Source of the DNA: an uncultured Alphaproteobacteria bacterium
Lineage (GTDB): Bacteria; Pseudomonadota; Alphaproteobacteria; RF32; CAG-239
Length of the DNA stretch: 33,008 bases
NCBI GenBank assembly: GCA_944392255.1
Contig: CALXVY010000018.1
Coordinates: 1-33,008, forward strand
Direction: 5' to 3'
Every line of letters begins with the position of its first letter. Positions within the stretch are counted from its first letter, which is position 1. Shown one piece after another: positions 16,913-25,937 of this stretch. Below the pieces are notes generated by a model. It did not search any database. It was given only the letters and a program-made list of their open reading frames with translations, and was not told the DNA's origin. Made by a program: the position numbers and the translations under genes.

Positions 16913-19048
16913 TTATAAACCTCCTTTAAACATATTCCACATATCTTTAGCCGTATTTTTCAAATCTTTGACACTTTTTTTGATTTCTTTTTCTGTATCT
17001 TTGTAAACATCTCGCGTTGTTGCTGCCACCCCTGTCGGTTTAGGAAACATGGTTGCAAAAGGTGTACCTTGCAAGGCCGTATAGCAAGGGGAGCCATCAG
17101 GATTGATAATCAATTTTTCTCCCCAATAGGCTGTTCCGCCGGTTGCCACCACACCGATAACCGCACGCAAAGCTTCTTTATCGTCCAAACGAATGGTTGG
17201 ATTTTCAACTGTTCCGCTGATACGTAAGAAAGAAGACAAAGCCTGCGCTATGTTGGTATCAACAACTTTTCCAGAAAAAGGCTGTAAAGTAAAGCTGATT
17301 TTATCATTCACAAGATTAACATAACCATCGCTTACTAAAGTCATTTGCGCCGCATTCATAGCAATACCTTGTGGGAAGGTCGCGCGACCATTTGCAAAAT
17401 CAGTACGAACAACGGCACAACGCACATTCATATCCATAGTTTTTTGTTTGAGGTGCAAAGCATCAAGAACTTGCGTTAAGAAACTTCCGGTAAAGAAGCT
17501 CAAATTACCGGTTTGAATCACCGATTTGTTCAACACGATAGCTGTCTGACCCTTTAAGTTTTCAAATACCTGACGATAGGTATTACCTGAGCTTTGCAAA
17601 TTAACATACAAAGAGGTATCACCACCGCTTTTAATACCAAAATCAGAACTATTCATCACTTGAAATTCTTTATGCAAATTTTGCAATTTCAAATTATTGC
17701 TATTGGCTTTTAAGCTCAAACTTTTAGCATTGGCATTAACATTAAGCTCAGACATAATCTGCCCGCCGCCAAAACTCAAATTAAGTGGTTTAATTGCCAA
17801 AATACCATTTTTCAAAGAGCCTTTAACCACCACATTTTGCATAGAAAAAGCACTGTCAACAATCAAATTTCCAACAGACAAATCAAACACGGCATTAACC
17901 GTTTTCAAAACATCATAAGGAATAGGCTCAGCCGGAATATAATTTGCCGCATTTGCCGAAGAAACTAAGTTTGGCAAAACAAAAGCTTGTTGTTGCGGCA
18001 TAAATTTCTGCACGTCGATAAGACTACTTTGCAAATTAGCTCTGATGAAGGGAACTTTTTGCGAAATATCGGCATCCAGCTCACCGCTCATAACGTTTCC
18101 GGCAACCGAAAGCTGGCTGATTTTAGTTTTCACATTATCCAAACCGCCATTAACCAAACCATCAAAAACAATCTCCGGCGCACCGAAATTTCCTTGCGGA
18201 TTTACAAATTGCAAATTGAGGTTATAGGTCAATTTAGAAAGCATATTGTTCAAATTACCATTAGCTTTAGCGGCCATACCATAAGCTTTAACCTGCAAAT
18301 TAATCGGATAAACTTTATCTGCCAAAATCTCGGTAATTGAGCCGATGGTACCGTTGGCTATAATCTGCTCACCATTATAAACCGCATCAACATTGAGTGT
18401 AATCAAATCATCTGGTGTCGGAATAGACAAGTCAAGATGATTGATAATCGCTTCGGTTTTATCGCCGCTTTGTGCATCATCATAAACAAGTGTTCCGTTT
18501 TCAATCTGCACCATTTTGGCAACAATGCTGGTAAGCATGGCATCAGGAGTGGGATTTTCAGCCGAAGCAACTGTTTCCGTAGCATTGGCAACAGAAATCA
18601 GCCAACCGCTTTCAGCTTTTTTTGATTGTTGAGGTTGAGGAGTATCCAAGGCCGGAAAATCCCAACTTGTATCTCCGTTTTTAGCCACTTCCAAATTGAT
18701 TTGCGGTTCTTCTAAAATCACTTTATCTATAACAATTTGTTGATTTAAAAGAGGCAAAATGGCAAATTTTACATCCAGTTTTTTCACCTTAACCATTTGC
18801 GAATTTTTTGCCCAAGATGGATTGGCAAATTCCACATCTTCCAAAACAACAGTCGGTACAAGAGAAAGCCCCAAATAAGCCTCTCCGTTTAGAGAGAGTT
18901 TACGCCCCAACTGCTCTTGAACAATTTTTTCGGCATAAGATTTGTAGCTGTTCAAATCAAAGGTTTTGATAAAAACAAACACCCCGACAACCAAAACGGC
19001 AAACAAAATAAAGATTGTGCTAAAAAGAATTTTAAACAATTTGCGCAT
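16913..19048 (-). CDS. AsmA family protein
   Basis: AsmA-like proteins are anchored in the inner membrane with a large periplasmic part related to lipid-transport bridge proteins. The 711-residue protein has one N-terminal membrane segment (about 7-29), then the AsmA motif FDLNSYKSYAEKIVQEQLGRKL and GLSLVPTVVLEDVEFANPSW, followed by long beta-rich repeats. The C-terminal AsmA region includes GDTSLYVNLQSSG, GQTAIVLNKS and SFLRISGTVENPTIRLD. The start lies one base after the rluC stop and the stop one base before the ATP12-family gene, so it is fully embedded in the operon. Its substrate cannot be read from sequence. Confidence 0.88.
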   Translation of the reverse strand: MRKLFKILFSTIFILFAVLVVGVFVFIKTFDLNSYKSYAEKIVQEQLGRKLSLNGEAYLGLSLVPTVVLEDVEFANPSWAKNSQMVKVKKLDVKFAILPLLNQQIVIDKVILEEPQINLEVAKNGDTSWDFPALDTPQPQQSKKAESGWLISVANATETVASAENPTPDAMLTSIVAKMVQIENGTLVYDDAQSGDKTEAIINHLDLSIPTPDDLITLNVDAVYNGEQIIANGTIGSITEILADKVYPINLQVKAYGMAAKANGNLNNMLSKLTYNLNLQFVNPQGNFGAPEIVFDGLVNGGLDNVKTKISQLSVAGNVMSGELDADISQKVPFIRANLQSSLIDVQKFMPQQQAFVLPNLVSSANAANYIPAEPIPYDVLKTVNAVFDLSVGNLIVDSAFSMQNVVVKGSLKNGILAIKPLNLSFGGGQIMSELNVNANAKSLSLKANSNNLKLQNLHKEFQVMNSSDFGIKSGGDTSLYVNLQSSGNTYRQVFENLKGQTAIVLNKSVIQTGNLSFFTGSFLTQVLDALHLKQKTMDMNVRCAVVRTDFANGRATFPQGIAMNAAQMTLVSDGYVNLVNDKISFTLQPFSGKVVDTNIAQALSSFLRISGTVENPTIRLDDKEALRAVIGVVATGGTAYWGEKLIINPDGSPCYTALQGTPFATMFPKPTGVAATTRDVYKDTEKEIKKSVKDLKNTAKDMWNMFKGGL

Positions 19049-19049
19049 A

Positions 19050-19985
19050 TTAAAACTCCCTAAAACTTAAACCCAATGTCTCCAAATCTGCTTTGAAATA
19101 ATCCGGCAGAGGAGCTGTAATAATCATTTTCTTTTGATATAAATCTGATAAATCAATTTTGTAGGCATGAAGATGCAATTTATCACTAACAAGAGCAAAT
19201 TTCTGTCTTGTTTGACCAAAATATTTATCATCACCAACAATCGGGCAAGAAATATATTCCATATGTGCACGAATTTGGTGTGTGCGTCCTGTTAAAGGTG
19301 CAGCAGCCACCAAAGCAAACTTGGCACCGACATTATCCAAAACTTCAAACTCAGTTAAGGCCGGTTTTCCATCTTTGGAGATGATTGACTTTTCGCCCAC
19401 CTTTTCAAGCGCGGCTTTAATCTCACCATTTTGCTGTTTGGGGCAACCGACAACTAAGGCCAAATACGTTTTTTGCAAATTATGCTCACGGAATGCTTTA
19501 GTCAGCATATCTGCCGTTTTGCGATTACGAGCCAAAATCAAAATTCCGCTGGTATCTTTATCAATACGATGCACGAGCTTAGGTTTCTCTTCTAATCCGA
19601 AACACAAAGCCTCAAGCATTCCGTCCACATGGCGCGTGGTATTTGTTCCGCCTTGCACGGCCAAACCCGAAGGCTTATTCAAAGCAATGATATTATCATC
19701 TTTATAAATAACCATAGATTGAATATAAGCAGCATCTTTAGCGGATATACCTTTGCGCTCTTGCGTTGCATTGGCTTCATTATCCAAAGGCGGCACTCTG
19801 ATTTCTTGTCCGGCGATAAGTTTAAGTGAAGCTTCAGCTTTTTTGCCGTCCACCTTAATTTGTTTGGTACGCAAAAGCTTTTGAAAACGACCGAGAGAAA
19901 GCCCCGGATAATACTTCAAAAACCAACGGTTCAAACGCATACCATCATCAATATCTTTAACTTTTTTAATCTCTACGCCGGACAT
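19050..19985 (-). CDS. rluC: 23S rRNA pseudouridine synthase, RluC/RluA family
   Basis: The enzyme isomerises uridines in 23S rRNA (RluC: positions 955, 2504 and 2580 in E. coli numbering). From ATG 19985 it has 311 residues: an N-terminal S4 RNA-binding domain (MRLNRWFLKYYPGLSLGRFQ) and a catalytic domain with LVHRIDKDTSGILILARN, which holds the catalytic Asp, and PLTGRTHQIRAHM. AGGGA lies 6 bases before the chosen ATG. The longer open frame to 20165 would run through an upstream terminator and another gene, and is not real. RluC rather than RluD is inferred from context and length. Confidence 0.9.
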   Translation of the reverse strand: MSGVEIKKVKDIDDGMRLNRWFLKYYPGLSLGRFQKLLRTKQIKVDGKKAEASLKLIAGQEIRVPPLDNEANATQERKGISAKDAAYIQSMVIYKDDNIIALNKPSGLAVQGGTNTTRHVDGMLEALCFGLEEKPKLVHRIDKDTSGILILARNRKTADMLTKAFREHNLQKTYLALVVGCPKQQNGEIKAALEKVGEKSIISKDGKPALTEFEVLDNVGAKFALVAAAPLTGRTHQIRAHMEYISCPIVGDDKYFGQTRQKFALVSDKLHLHAYKIDLSDLYQKKMIITAPLPDYFKADLETLGLSFREF

Positions 19986-20052
19986 CAGATTCCCTTTCTT
20001 TAAAAACTTATCAAAGTGTAGCGGAAGGGAGATAAAAAAACAAGCGAATTTA

Positions 20053-20087
20053 AAACAAAAAAAACGCGAATTTTCATCCGCGTTTTT
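20053..20087 (-). terminator. Rho-independent terminator overlapping the end of the L12-like gene
   Basis: On the minus strand AAAAACGCG (20087-20079) pairs with CGCGTTTTT (20068-20060) and is followed by a T-rich run. The stop codon TGA (20076-20074) is in the loop, so the last codons of the gene form part of the stem. Confidence 0.7.
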
Positions 20088-20295
20088 GTTTCTTTTTAGC
20101 TTCTCTTTTTCTAGCTTCTCGTTCACGTTTGCGACGTTCTTGACGAGAAAGAGGAGCCTTGCCATTTTCTAAGACATTAACCTCTTTGGCAGCAGTTTCA
20201 ATACCATATTCTTCTTTCATCACTTCTGCCAACTTTTGCACTTCTTTTGTTGACAAACGAACAAGCTCTTGAGCAAAATATTTTAAATCACTCAT
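20074..20295 (-). CDS. Small protein with ribosomal L7/L12 N-terminal-like domain and basic tail
   Basis: A 73-residue protein. Residues 1-35 ([19 protein letters not shown], then [13 protein letters not shown]) closely resemble the N-terminal dimerisation and L10-binding domain of ribosomal protein bL12. Instead of the hinge and globular C-terminal domain, it continues into a tail (51-73) in which 14 of 23 residues are Lys or Arg. It sits between crcB and rluC with its own terminator. I chose ATG 20295; a GTG two codons upstream is possible, and neither has a clear Shine-Dalgarno. Ribosome or RNA binding is inference. The family likeness is from memory of bL12 sequences, not a search. Confidence 0.7.
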   Translation of the reverse strand: MSDLKYFAQELVRLSTKEVQKLAEVMKEEYGIETAAKEVNVLENGKAPLSRQERRKREREARKREAKKKQKRG

Positions 20296-20364
20296 AAACA
20301 CAAATTTTTAAGATTAATAATTTTTATTTGCTCGTAAACTAGTACAAATATCAAAAAAATCAAC

Positions 20365-20724
20365 CTAAAAACAAAGCTTACCGATTTTAATACCGATAAA
20401 CAAAAATCCGATTCCCAAGATGAGTGAACCCAAGAGATATAAAAAACCTTCAATCATTTTGGCATTGGTCATCAAGTTGCCAAAATCAAGCATATAAGTT
20501 GAAAAAGTGGTAAAACCGCCAAGCATACCGGTAATAATAAAAGCTCGAATTTCCGGACGCAATCCCGCTTTGGTTGCAAAATATTCAAATGCAATACCAA
20601 TCAGCATGGCACCCAACAAATTCACGCTCATTACTGCCCAATGATTACCAATTTTAGAACATACCAAATGGCGGAGTATAGAACCCAATCCTCCCCCTAA
20701 GAACACACTCAAAAAAGTTGTCAT
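20365..20724 (-). CDS. crcB: Fluoride-specific ion channel CrcB/Fluc
   Basis: Fluc channels export fluoride as dual-topology dimers in the inner membrane. The 119-residue product has four hydrophobic segments and the family signature GMLGGFTTFSTY (66-77), with the conserved Phe residues of the fluoride path, Asn in VNLLGA (35), and Arg in SILRH (18). Length is normal. It starts 2 bases after the rarA stop, so the two are co-transcribed. No fluoride riboswitch was seen upstream of the pair. Confidence 0.95.
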   Translation of the reverse strand: MTTFLSVFLGGGLGSILRHLVCSKIGNHWAVMSVNLLGAMLIGIAFEYFATKAGLRPEIRAFIITGMLGGFTTFSTYMLDFGNLMTNAKMIEGFLYLLGSLILGIGFLFIGIKIGKLCF

Positions 20725-20726
20725 TT

Positions 20727-22061
20727 TTAACTGTCCTTATTTTGTTTTTGTTGTTGAGCTTTGGCTCGCTGTTTTTCTGCACGCAAACGCTCAAAATATT
20801 CCACTCTTTTCTTAATTTCTCTTTCAAAACCGCGATCAACCGGAAAATAAAGCTTGGTATGACGCACGCCGTCAGGAAAATAATTTGCCCCGGAAAACCC
20901 ATCTTCACAATCAGGATCATATTCATACCCCTCATGGTAACCCAGGTCACGCATCAATTTTGTTGGCGCATTCAAAATATTCTTCGGGGGCATGAGAGAA
21001 CCCGTTTTTCTTGCCAAATCGCGTGCGGCATAAGTTGATTTATACAAAGAAGCTGACTTTGGTGCCGTTGCCAAATAAGCCGTGAGTTGATAAAGAGCCA
21101 AATCGCCTTCCGGTGAGCCCAAACGCTCATAGGTTTGCCAACAAGAAATTGCTTGTGTCACCGCATTGGGATCTGCCAAAGAAACATCTTCCACGGCAAA
21201 ACGCGTCAAACGGCGAAAAATATATTTTGGATCCTCGCCGGCTTCGAGCATACGAGCCACCCAATACAAACCGGCATCTACATCAGACCCGCGCAAAGAT
21301 TTATGCACGGCTGAAATCAGATTATAGTGGCCGTCGCGCCCTTTATCATAAATCGGCGCACGCGAACGTATAATCCGCATAATTGATTCTTTATCAAAAA
21401 TTTCTTCCGGCTTAGCATAAGACCAGACAGATTCGGCCAAATTAAGAATATAACGTCCGTCACCATCTGCCGTATCTTTCATAAACTGGCGTGCTTCATC
21501 ATCAACCGGAAGCTTTTTGCCCATTTCTTTTTCGGCACGAGTTAAAAGGACTTCAAAGTCATCGGAAGTTAAACGATTCAACACAAAAACCTGACAACGA
21601 GAAAGCAAAGCGGCATTGAGTTCAAAAGACGGATTTTCAGTTGTTGCACCGACCAAAATCACCGTACCATCTTCGACATAAGGCAAGAAACCATCTTGTT
21701 GTGATTTATTAAAACGATGAATTTCATCAACAAAAAGCAAAGTACCTTTGCCTTGTGTTGCTCTTCTTTCTTGCGCATATTGGAACACACGTTTCAAATC
21801 GGCCACGCCGGAAAAAACAGCAGAAATTTGTTCAAAATAAAGATTGGTATGCTCGGCAATCAATCGTGCAATTGTGGTTTTGCCGCAGCCTGGAGGTCCC
21901 CATAAAATAAAGGAAGTAATTTTACCCGACTTTATCATACGACCAAGTGGAGCATTCTCTCCGACCAAATGGTCTTGCCCCACCACTTCGGCAAGAGACT
22001 GCGGACGCAATCTGTCGGCAAGCGGACGTTTGATTGTTGATGAAAATAAAGTTTCTTCCAT
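20727..22061 (-). CDS. rarA: Replication-associated recombination protein RarA (MgsA)
   Basis: RarA is a clamp-loader-like AAA+ ATPase that acts at stalled replication forks. From ATG 22061 it has 444 residues. PLADRLRPQSLAEVVGQDHL leads to Walker A GPPGCGKTT, Walker B LLFVDEIHRFNKSQQD, sensor 1 GATTENPSFELNAALLSR, and the C-terminal region with RSRAPIYDKGRDGHYNLISA, SLRGSDVDAGLYW and YPHxxP-like PDGV. GGAA lies before the chosen ATG; an in-frame Met at 22091 adds ten unlikely residues. crcB follows at once. Confidence 0.95.
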   Translation of the reverse strand: MEETLFSSTIKRPLADRLRPQSLAEVVGQDHLVGENAPLGRMIKSGKITSFILWGPPGCGKTTIARLIAEHTNLYFEQISAVFSGVADLKRVFQYAQERRATQGKGTLLFVDEIHRFNKSQQDGFLPYVEDGTVILVGATTENPSFELNAALLSRCQVFVLNRLTSDDFEVLLTRAEKEMGKKLPVDDEARQFMKDTADGDGRYILNLAESVWSYAKPEEIFDKESIMRIIRSRAPIYDKGRDGHYNLISAVHKSLRGSDVDAGLYWVARMLEAGEDPKYIFRRLTRFAVEDVSLADPNAVTQAISCWQTYERLGSPEGDLALYQLTAYLATAPKSASLYKSTYAARDLARKTGSLMPPKNILNAPTKLMRDLGYHEGYEYDPDCEDGFSGANYFPDGVRHTKLYFPVDRGFEREIKKRVEYFERLRAEKQRAKAQQQKQNKDS

Positions 22062-22155
22062 TTTTTTCCGATTCGTTATTAGAATAAGCACACCATAGCA
22101 AACTTTGCTTTAAAATAACAGTATTTTTTAAAAATTAAGAACAAAAATAGAACTT

Positions 22156-24471
22156 TTATTTTTTTCGAAACGGATTTGAATTTTCTTTAACATCAGAAAA
22201 ATCAAATGCATCTTCGCTCATCCACCAATCTTTTGAGCTTTTTTCACTTTTTTCGGACTTATTTTGCCACCGAGCAGAAATATCATCAACAAGAACACTT
22301 TCCTTATCAGCCACTTGTTCTATTGTTTCAACGGCTTCCTCATATTTATCTTCCAAATAAATATCAATTTCTGCCAAATTATTCAGTTTACATCCGGCAT
22401 TTTGTAAAACATCTAACAAATCGGGCGTTTCCATATCTTGTATATTTCGACCATGCAACATCTCATCTGAGACAAAATAAGCCGCATCAATAGTGGCTTT
22501 CTTTTTCATATTCTCAAAAGCCAAAAAATAAGCAGAACGAATTTTAAACGGCATACGATAAAAAGATGGAACAAGTAAAATTTCATCTCCTTGCTCTAAA
22601 ACCGTTTTTTTCATTTTTTCAAGATATTTAGCCACTTTTCTATAATAAACAGCTTCATTTATTTTCAGTGGAGGAAGACTATTTTTCGCAGCAGAAATAA
22701 CAATTCCTCCGCTTGAAAGCTTCTGTAATTCCCCAACTGCATTTTGTATATTTTCCGATAACAAAATCTTATATTGAGTTTGGTTGATAATATTCTCCAA
22801 GTCAGAAGAAGAATATTTTATTTGTAAATTAGCCAAAGAGGCTGCGGTTATAACAAATGCCATCTGATATTTTTCTGCCGATGAAAGTGCCTTAGCCAAT
22901 TTTTTATATTCAGGCTGCTGTTCGGTATTATCAAACACCCATAACAAAGGCCTTTCATTTTCACGAACCGGCTGAGACATTGTCTGTTTCAACAGCATAT
23001 CAATAAATAACTTATTTAAGAAATTAACATTTTTATCACCAGAGACACAGTAGATGGTATTAACTTTATCATCATAGGTTGTTCGCAACTGAGACAAAGT
23101 AAAATCGCTGGTTGAAGTCCTTTCTCGCACAGCCGAATTTCGGAATACGCTTAAAGGATTAAACAGCATGGGAAAAATAACACTTCTTTGCTTACGAGAA
23201 AGATAAAATAATTGTTGCAAAATTTCTAAAGACGAACTCTCGTAACCAAAAAATTCGGCCTCTTGTAAACAATATTCCAACACAATTTTCCAAGCATCAA
23301 GAGAATCTTTTTCTTGAGCTTTAATCAAAAGAAAGCTTTGTAAAAGCCAATCCGCGAACATAGAAAAACACAGCTCTTTTCCCTGCCATGCTTGAGGGAC
23401 ACCTTCCCAACTGCCAATAGGAAGATAATTTTCTTTATCAAGATTTCCTTGTTCCAAATTTTCAATTGCAGGAGCGGCATATTCTTGATTCATAATCACA
23501 TAATAGCTAAGCAACAAACGCTTGTCTTCTGGAGTTAAGCGTCCTTTTTCCAATAATGTTCCGAGAAAATAATCATTTGCGGCGGCGCGTTCAATTTTAG
23601 CCACAAAAAAGCTCAATAAACCAAACAAAGCGCGCCCAGCCAACTTAGGCCAATAATCATCGTCCATGCTTTCTGTTTCAACATTATGCAAAATAAAATA
23701 TTGAGACAGCCATTTCAAATAAGCATCACGCTTTTCCCCTTTAGCTGGAAGCTCTTTAACCGACAAAGGATTCCAACGTGGATAATACTCATTTTTTAAA
23801 GGAGCATCAGATAACCCCCAATTAAGATAGAACACATTACCTAAAGAAGCACGATAACCACTGGTGAGCTCAGCTAACTCATTTTGAGAACTAACGGCAA
23901 CAATACAACTCTCATGAGCAGACAAAATTGTCGGTACACAAACAGAAGAAGTTTTTCCACCCCGACTATCTCCTAAAACCAATAATGATTTATTTTCGGT
24001 CATCTGCAATAACATATCATCATACACCCCCAATACGGTATATTTTCCATGCATCAAACCTAATGTTGCCAATTTTTGCGGGTGAGAGAAAACAACTGAT
24101 TTCAAATTTTCAGTAAATTTTTTACAAAAACCTCTGCTTTTCCATAACAAAAAAGAAAAAAGCAAAAGAGGTAAGAACAAAGGGATATACAAGGCATCTG
24201 TCAATTTATGAGTTTGCCATGCCTTCCAAAAAATTTTTCCCCAATCTAAATAAACTTCAAACAAATAAAACGGATTAAGAACAACCTTTTGTGCAAATTG
24301 CAACGCCTCATGAAACACTTTTAGGCTAAAACCTTTTTGAGATAAGCGCAACAATGCGATAAGAAAAGCCGCCAACAAAAAAAATCCGATAATGATAAAA
24401 AATATCACCAAGAGCTTTTTCAATCCAGCTTTCAGTGATATTTTTAAATTTATATTCTGTATACGGCTCAA
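22156..24471 (-). CDS. VirD4/TraG-like coupling ATPase, divergent
   Basis: The 771-residue protein resembles type IV coupling proteins, the hexameric inner-membrane ATPases that feed substrates to type IV secretion systems. It has two N-terminal hydrophobic segments (about 18-42 and 93-110). Walker A is GDSRGGKTSS (167-176), where VirD4 has GPTRSGKG. IVAVSSQNELAELTSGYR and YYPRWNPLS follow, then TSTSDFTLSQLRT, and a Walker B-like LLWVFDN (509-515) followed by the family segment AFVITAASLANLQ. Walker B has DN where the family has DE, so hydrolysis may be altered. The start is TTG with AAGGGG 7 bases upstream, 14 bases after the pentapeptide gene. No other type IV genes are nearby. Homology is clear by motif order; cargo is unknown. 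Confidence 0.78.
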   Translation of the reverse strand: MSRIQNINLKISLKAGLKKLLVIFFIIIGFFLLAAFLIALLRLSQKGFSLKVFHEALQFAQKVVLNPFYLFEVYLDWGKIFWKAWQTHKLTDALYIPLFLPLLLFSFLLWKSRGFCKKFTENLKSVVFSHPQKLATLGLMHGKYTVLGVYDDMLLQMTENKSLLVLGDSRGGKTSSVCVPTILSAHESCIVAVSSQNELAELTSGYRASLGNVFYLNWGLSDAPLKNEYYPRWNPLSVKELPAKGEKRDAYLKWLSQYFILHNVETESMDDDYWPKLAGRALFGLLSFFVAKIERAAANDYFLGTLLEKGRLTPEDKRLLLSYYVIMNQEYAAPAIENLEQGNLDKENYLPIGSWEGVPQAWQGKELCFSMFADWLLQSFLLIKAQEKDSLDAWKIVLEYCLQEAEFFGYESSSLEILQQLFYLSRKQRSVIFPMLFNPLSVFRNSAVRERTSTSDFTLSQLRTTYDDKVNTIYCVSGDKNVNFLNKLFIDMLLKQTMSQPVRENERPLLWVFDNTEQQPEYKKLAKALSSAEKYQMAFVITAASLANLQIKYSSSDLENIINQTQYKILLSENIQNAVGELQKLSSGGIVISAAKNSLPPLKINEAVYYRKVAKYLEKMKKTVLEQGDEILLVPSFYRMPFKIRSAYFLAFENMKKKATIDAAYFVSDEMLHGRNIQDMETPDLLDVLQNAGCKLNNLAEIDIYLEDKYEEAVETIEQVADKESVLVDDISARWQNKSEKSEKSSKDWWMSEDAFDFSDVKENSNPFRKK

Positions 24472-24485
24472 AATTATCCCCTTAT

Positions 24486-25862
24486 TTATTCACGCCCTCT
24501 ATCTCGAGTAATAATATGCTCAAATTTAATATTTTCTTTATTTTTCTCTCGAGATTCATTCGCAATATATACGGGCTCTTTCTCTTTAGAAACTTCATTT
24601 TGAAATTCATGTTTTTTAGCCGCCAATTTTTTACGTTCTTCTTCTTTGCGTTGTAAAATACGTTCTTTTAATTCTTCATTGCGAGCTTTATCTTCATCTT
24701 GACGCAATTTTTCTTCTTTAATTTGGGCGACAATTTCTTCTCCCTCAAGAGGAGGTTTGGGTTTTCCGGCAGATTTTCGAAATAACTTCATACCCGATTC
24801 GACCAATTTTCCGATATCCAAACCTTTTTCTTTGGTTACATCCCATACACCAAATTCTTTACCATTATCATAAAACAAATCATGCAAATCAATGCCATTG
24901 CTTTTTTTCTTTTGTGGTGTTTTAGGTGCTAAAAGTTTAGCCAATTCTTGAGGCGTTGGAGGATAACCGAGAGCCTCGGCAATTTGAGCCGGAGAAATAA
25001 TACATTCACTCAAATCCAATTCCCGAATATTCACACCTTTCATCGAACAACCGGTAAAGTCCACACCACGCAAACTGACTTTTGTCAAATCAATTTTGGA
25101 AAGATCAAGCAAAGTCAGATTGAGTTTTGTTAAATTAAGTTTATGAGGAAAATATACCGCCATATATTCAATTAAAGCTTGGAGTTCTTCGATTCCGAGT
25201 TCATCTATTTCTATACCAAGTAAAATAGCTTCTTCCAGATTAGCTTCGGTCAGCACCACCCCATTCATCTTAGCGCCGGTAAAATTGGCTCTCAATAAAT
25301 TTGCGCCGGAAAGAACTGCTCCGCTCAAATCTGCCTGAGACAAATTGGCATCGGTTAAATTAGCACCGGAAAAATCGGCACCTTTCAAAACGGCACCGGA
25401 AAAATCGGCATGGGTCAAATCAGCGGCCGAAAAATTTGCATTTGTCAAATCTGCTTTGGCAAAATTTTGCTCTGCCAATATTTGCCCTGAAAATTCTTGT
25501 CCTGAAGCATTTTTAGAAGCATCGGGAATTTTAAACATTTTATTATCAACGGCAATTTCAGCCATAGAAATTTCTGAAGGACGCAATTTTTCTGCTTTAG
25601 GATATCTGTTTTGAGAATGTTTTTCTTGGGGTTCTTTTGCTTTACTCGAAATTTTATTCTGAGATATGCTCTCTTCAAAAGAAGTTTCTTCTTGAGAAAA
25701 ATTTTCTTGATTGGAAACAGCATGCCAAGAGTAACTCATTGACGTATCACTAACTTTTTTCGGCGGATAAGAAGACTTAGAAACAGAAAAGTCAAAGACA
25801 TTTTCATCACTTTGTCTATTCTTCTTCAGCGGTATAGAAAATTTATTTTTAAACTCTGACAT
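24486..25862 (-). CDS. Pentapeptide-repeat protein with disordered N-terminus and charged C-terminus
   Basis: A 458-residue protein with no signal peptide. Residues 1-110 are polar and low in structure. Residues 124-214 form a run of about 18 pentapeptide repeats of A(D/N)LxxAxF type (ADLTN, ANFSA, ADLTH and so on), predicting a right-handed beta helix. A helical insert (about 215-240) precedes a second short block (242-290). The last third is rich in Lys and Glu, with a likely coiled coil (KEEKLRQDEDKARNEELKER) before a basic end. It lies between the TolC-like lipoprotein and the VirD4-like ATPase in one operon, so a structural or adaptor role for that machine is a reasonable inference. No catalytic domain is visible. 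Confidence 0.8.
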   Translation of the reverse strand: MSEFKNKFSIPLKKNRQSDENVFDFSVSKSSYPPKKVSDTSMSYSWHAVSNQENFSQEETSFEESISQNKISSKAKEPQEKHSQNRYPKAEKLRPSEISMAEIAVDNKMFKIPDASKNASGQEFSGQILAEQNFAKADLTNANFSAADLTHADFSGAVLKGADFSGANLTDANLSQADLSGAVLSGANLLRANFTGAKMNGVVLTEANLEEAILLGIEIDELGIEELQALIEYMAVYFPHKLNLTKLNLTLLDLSKIDLTKVSLRGVDFTGCSMKGVNIRELDLSECIISPAQIAEALGYPPTPQELAKLLAPKTPQKKKSNGIDLHDLFYDNGKEFGVWDVTKEKGLDIGKLVESGMKLFRKSAGKPKPPLEGEEIVAQIKEEKLRQDEDKARNEELKERILQRKEEERKKLAAKKHEFQNEVSKEKEPVYIANESREKNKENIKFEHIITRDRGRE

Positions 25863-25937
25863 AACCCAAATGCTTTCAGAAATTCACCAATCTAGATAAT
25901 CATAAAATATTTTCCCGCCAATGACAACATTTTAATA

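Noticed and set aside
19986-20165. N-terminal extension of rluC
   Set aside because: It would read back through a terminator and part of the L12-like gene; ATG 19985 has AGGGA and gives the normal length.
22062-22155. Fluoride riboswitch for the rarA-crcB unit
   Set aside because: No riboswitch-like fold or conserved bases were seen in the short leader.
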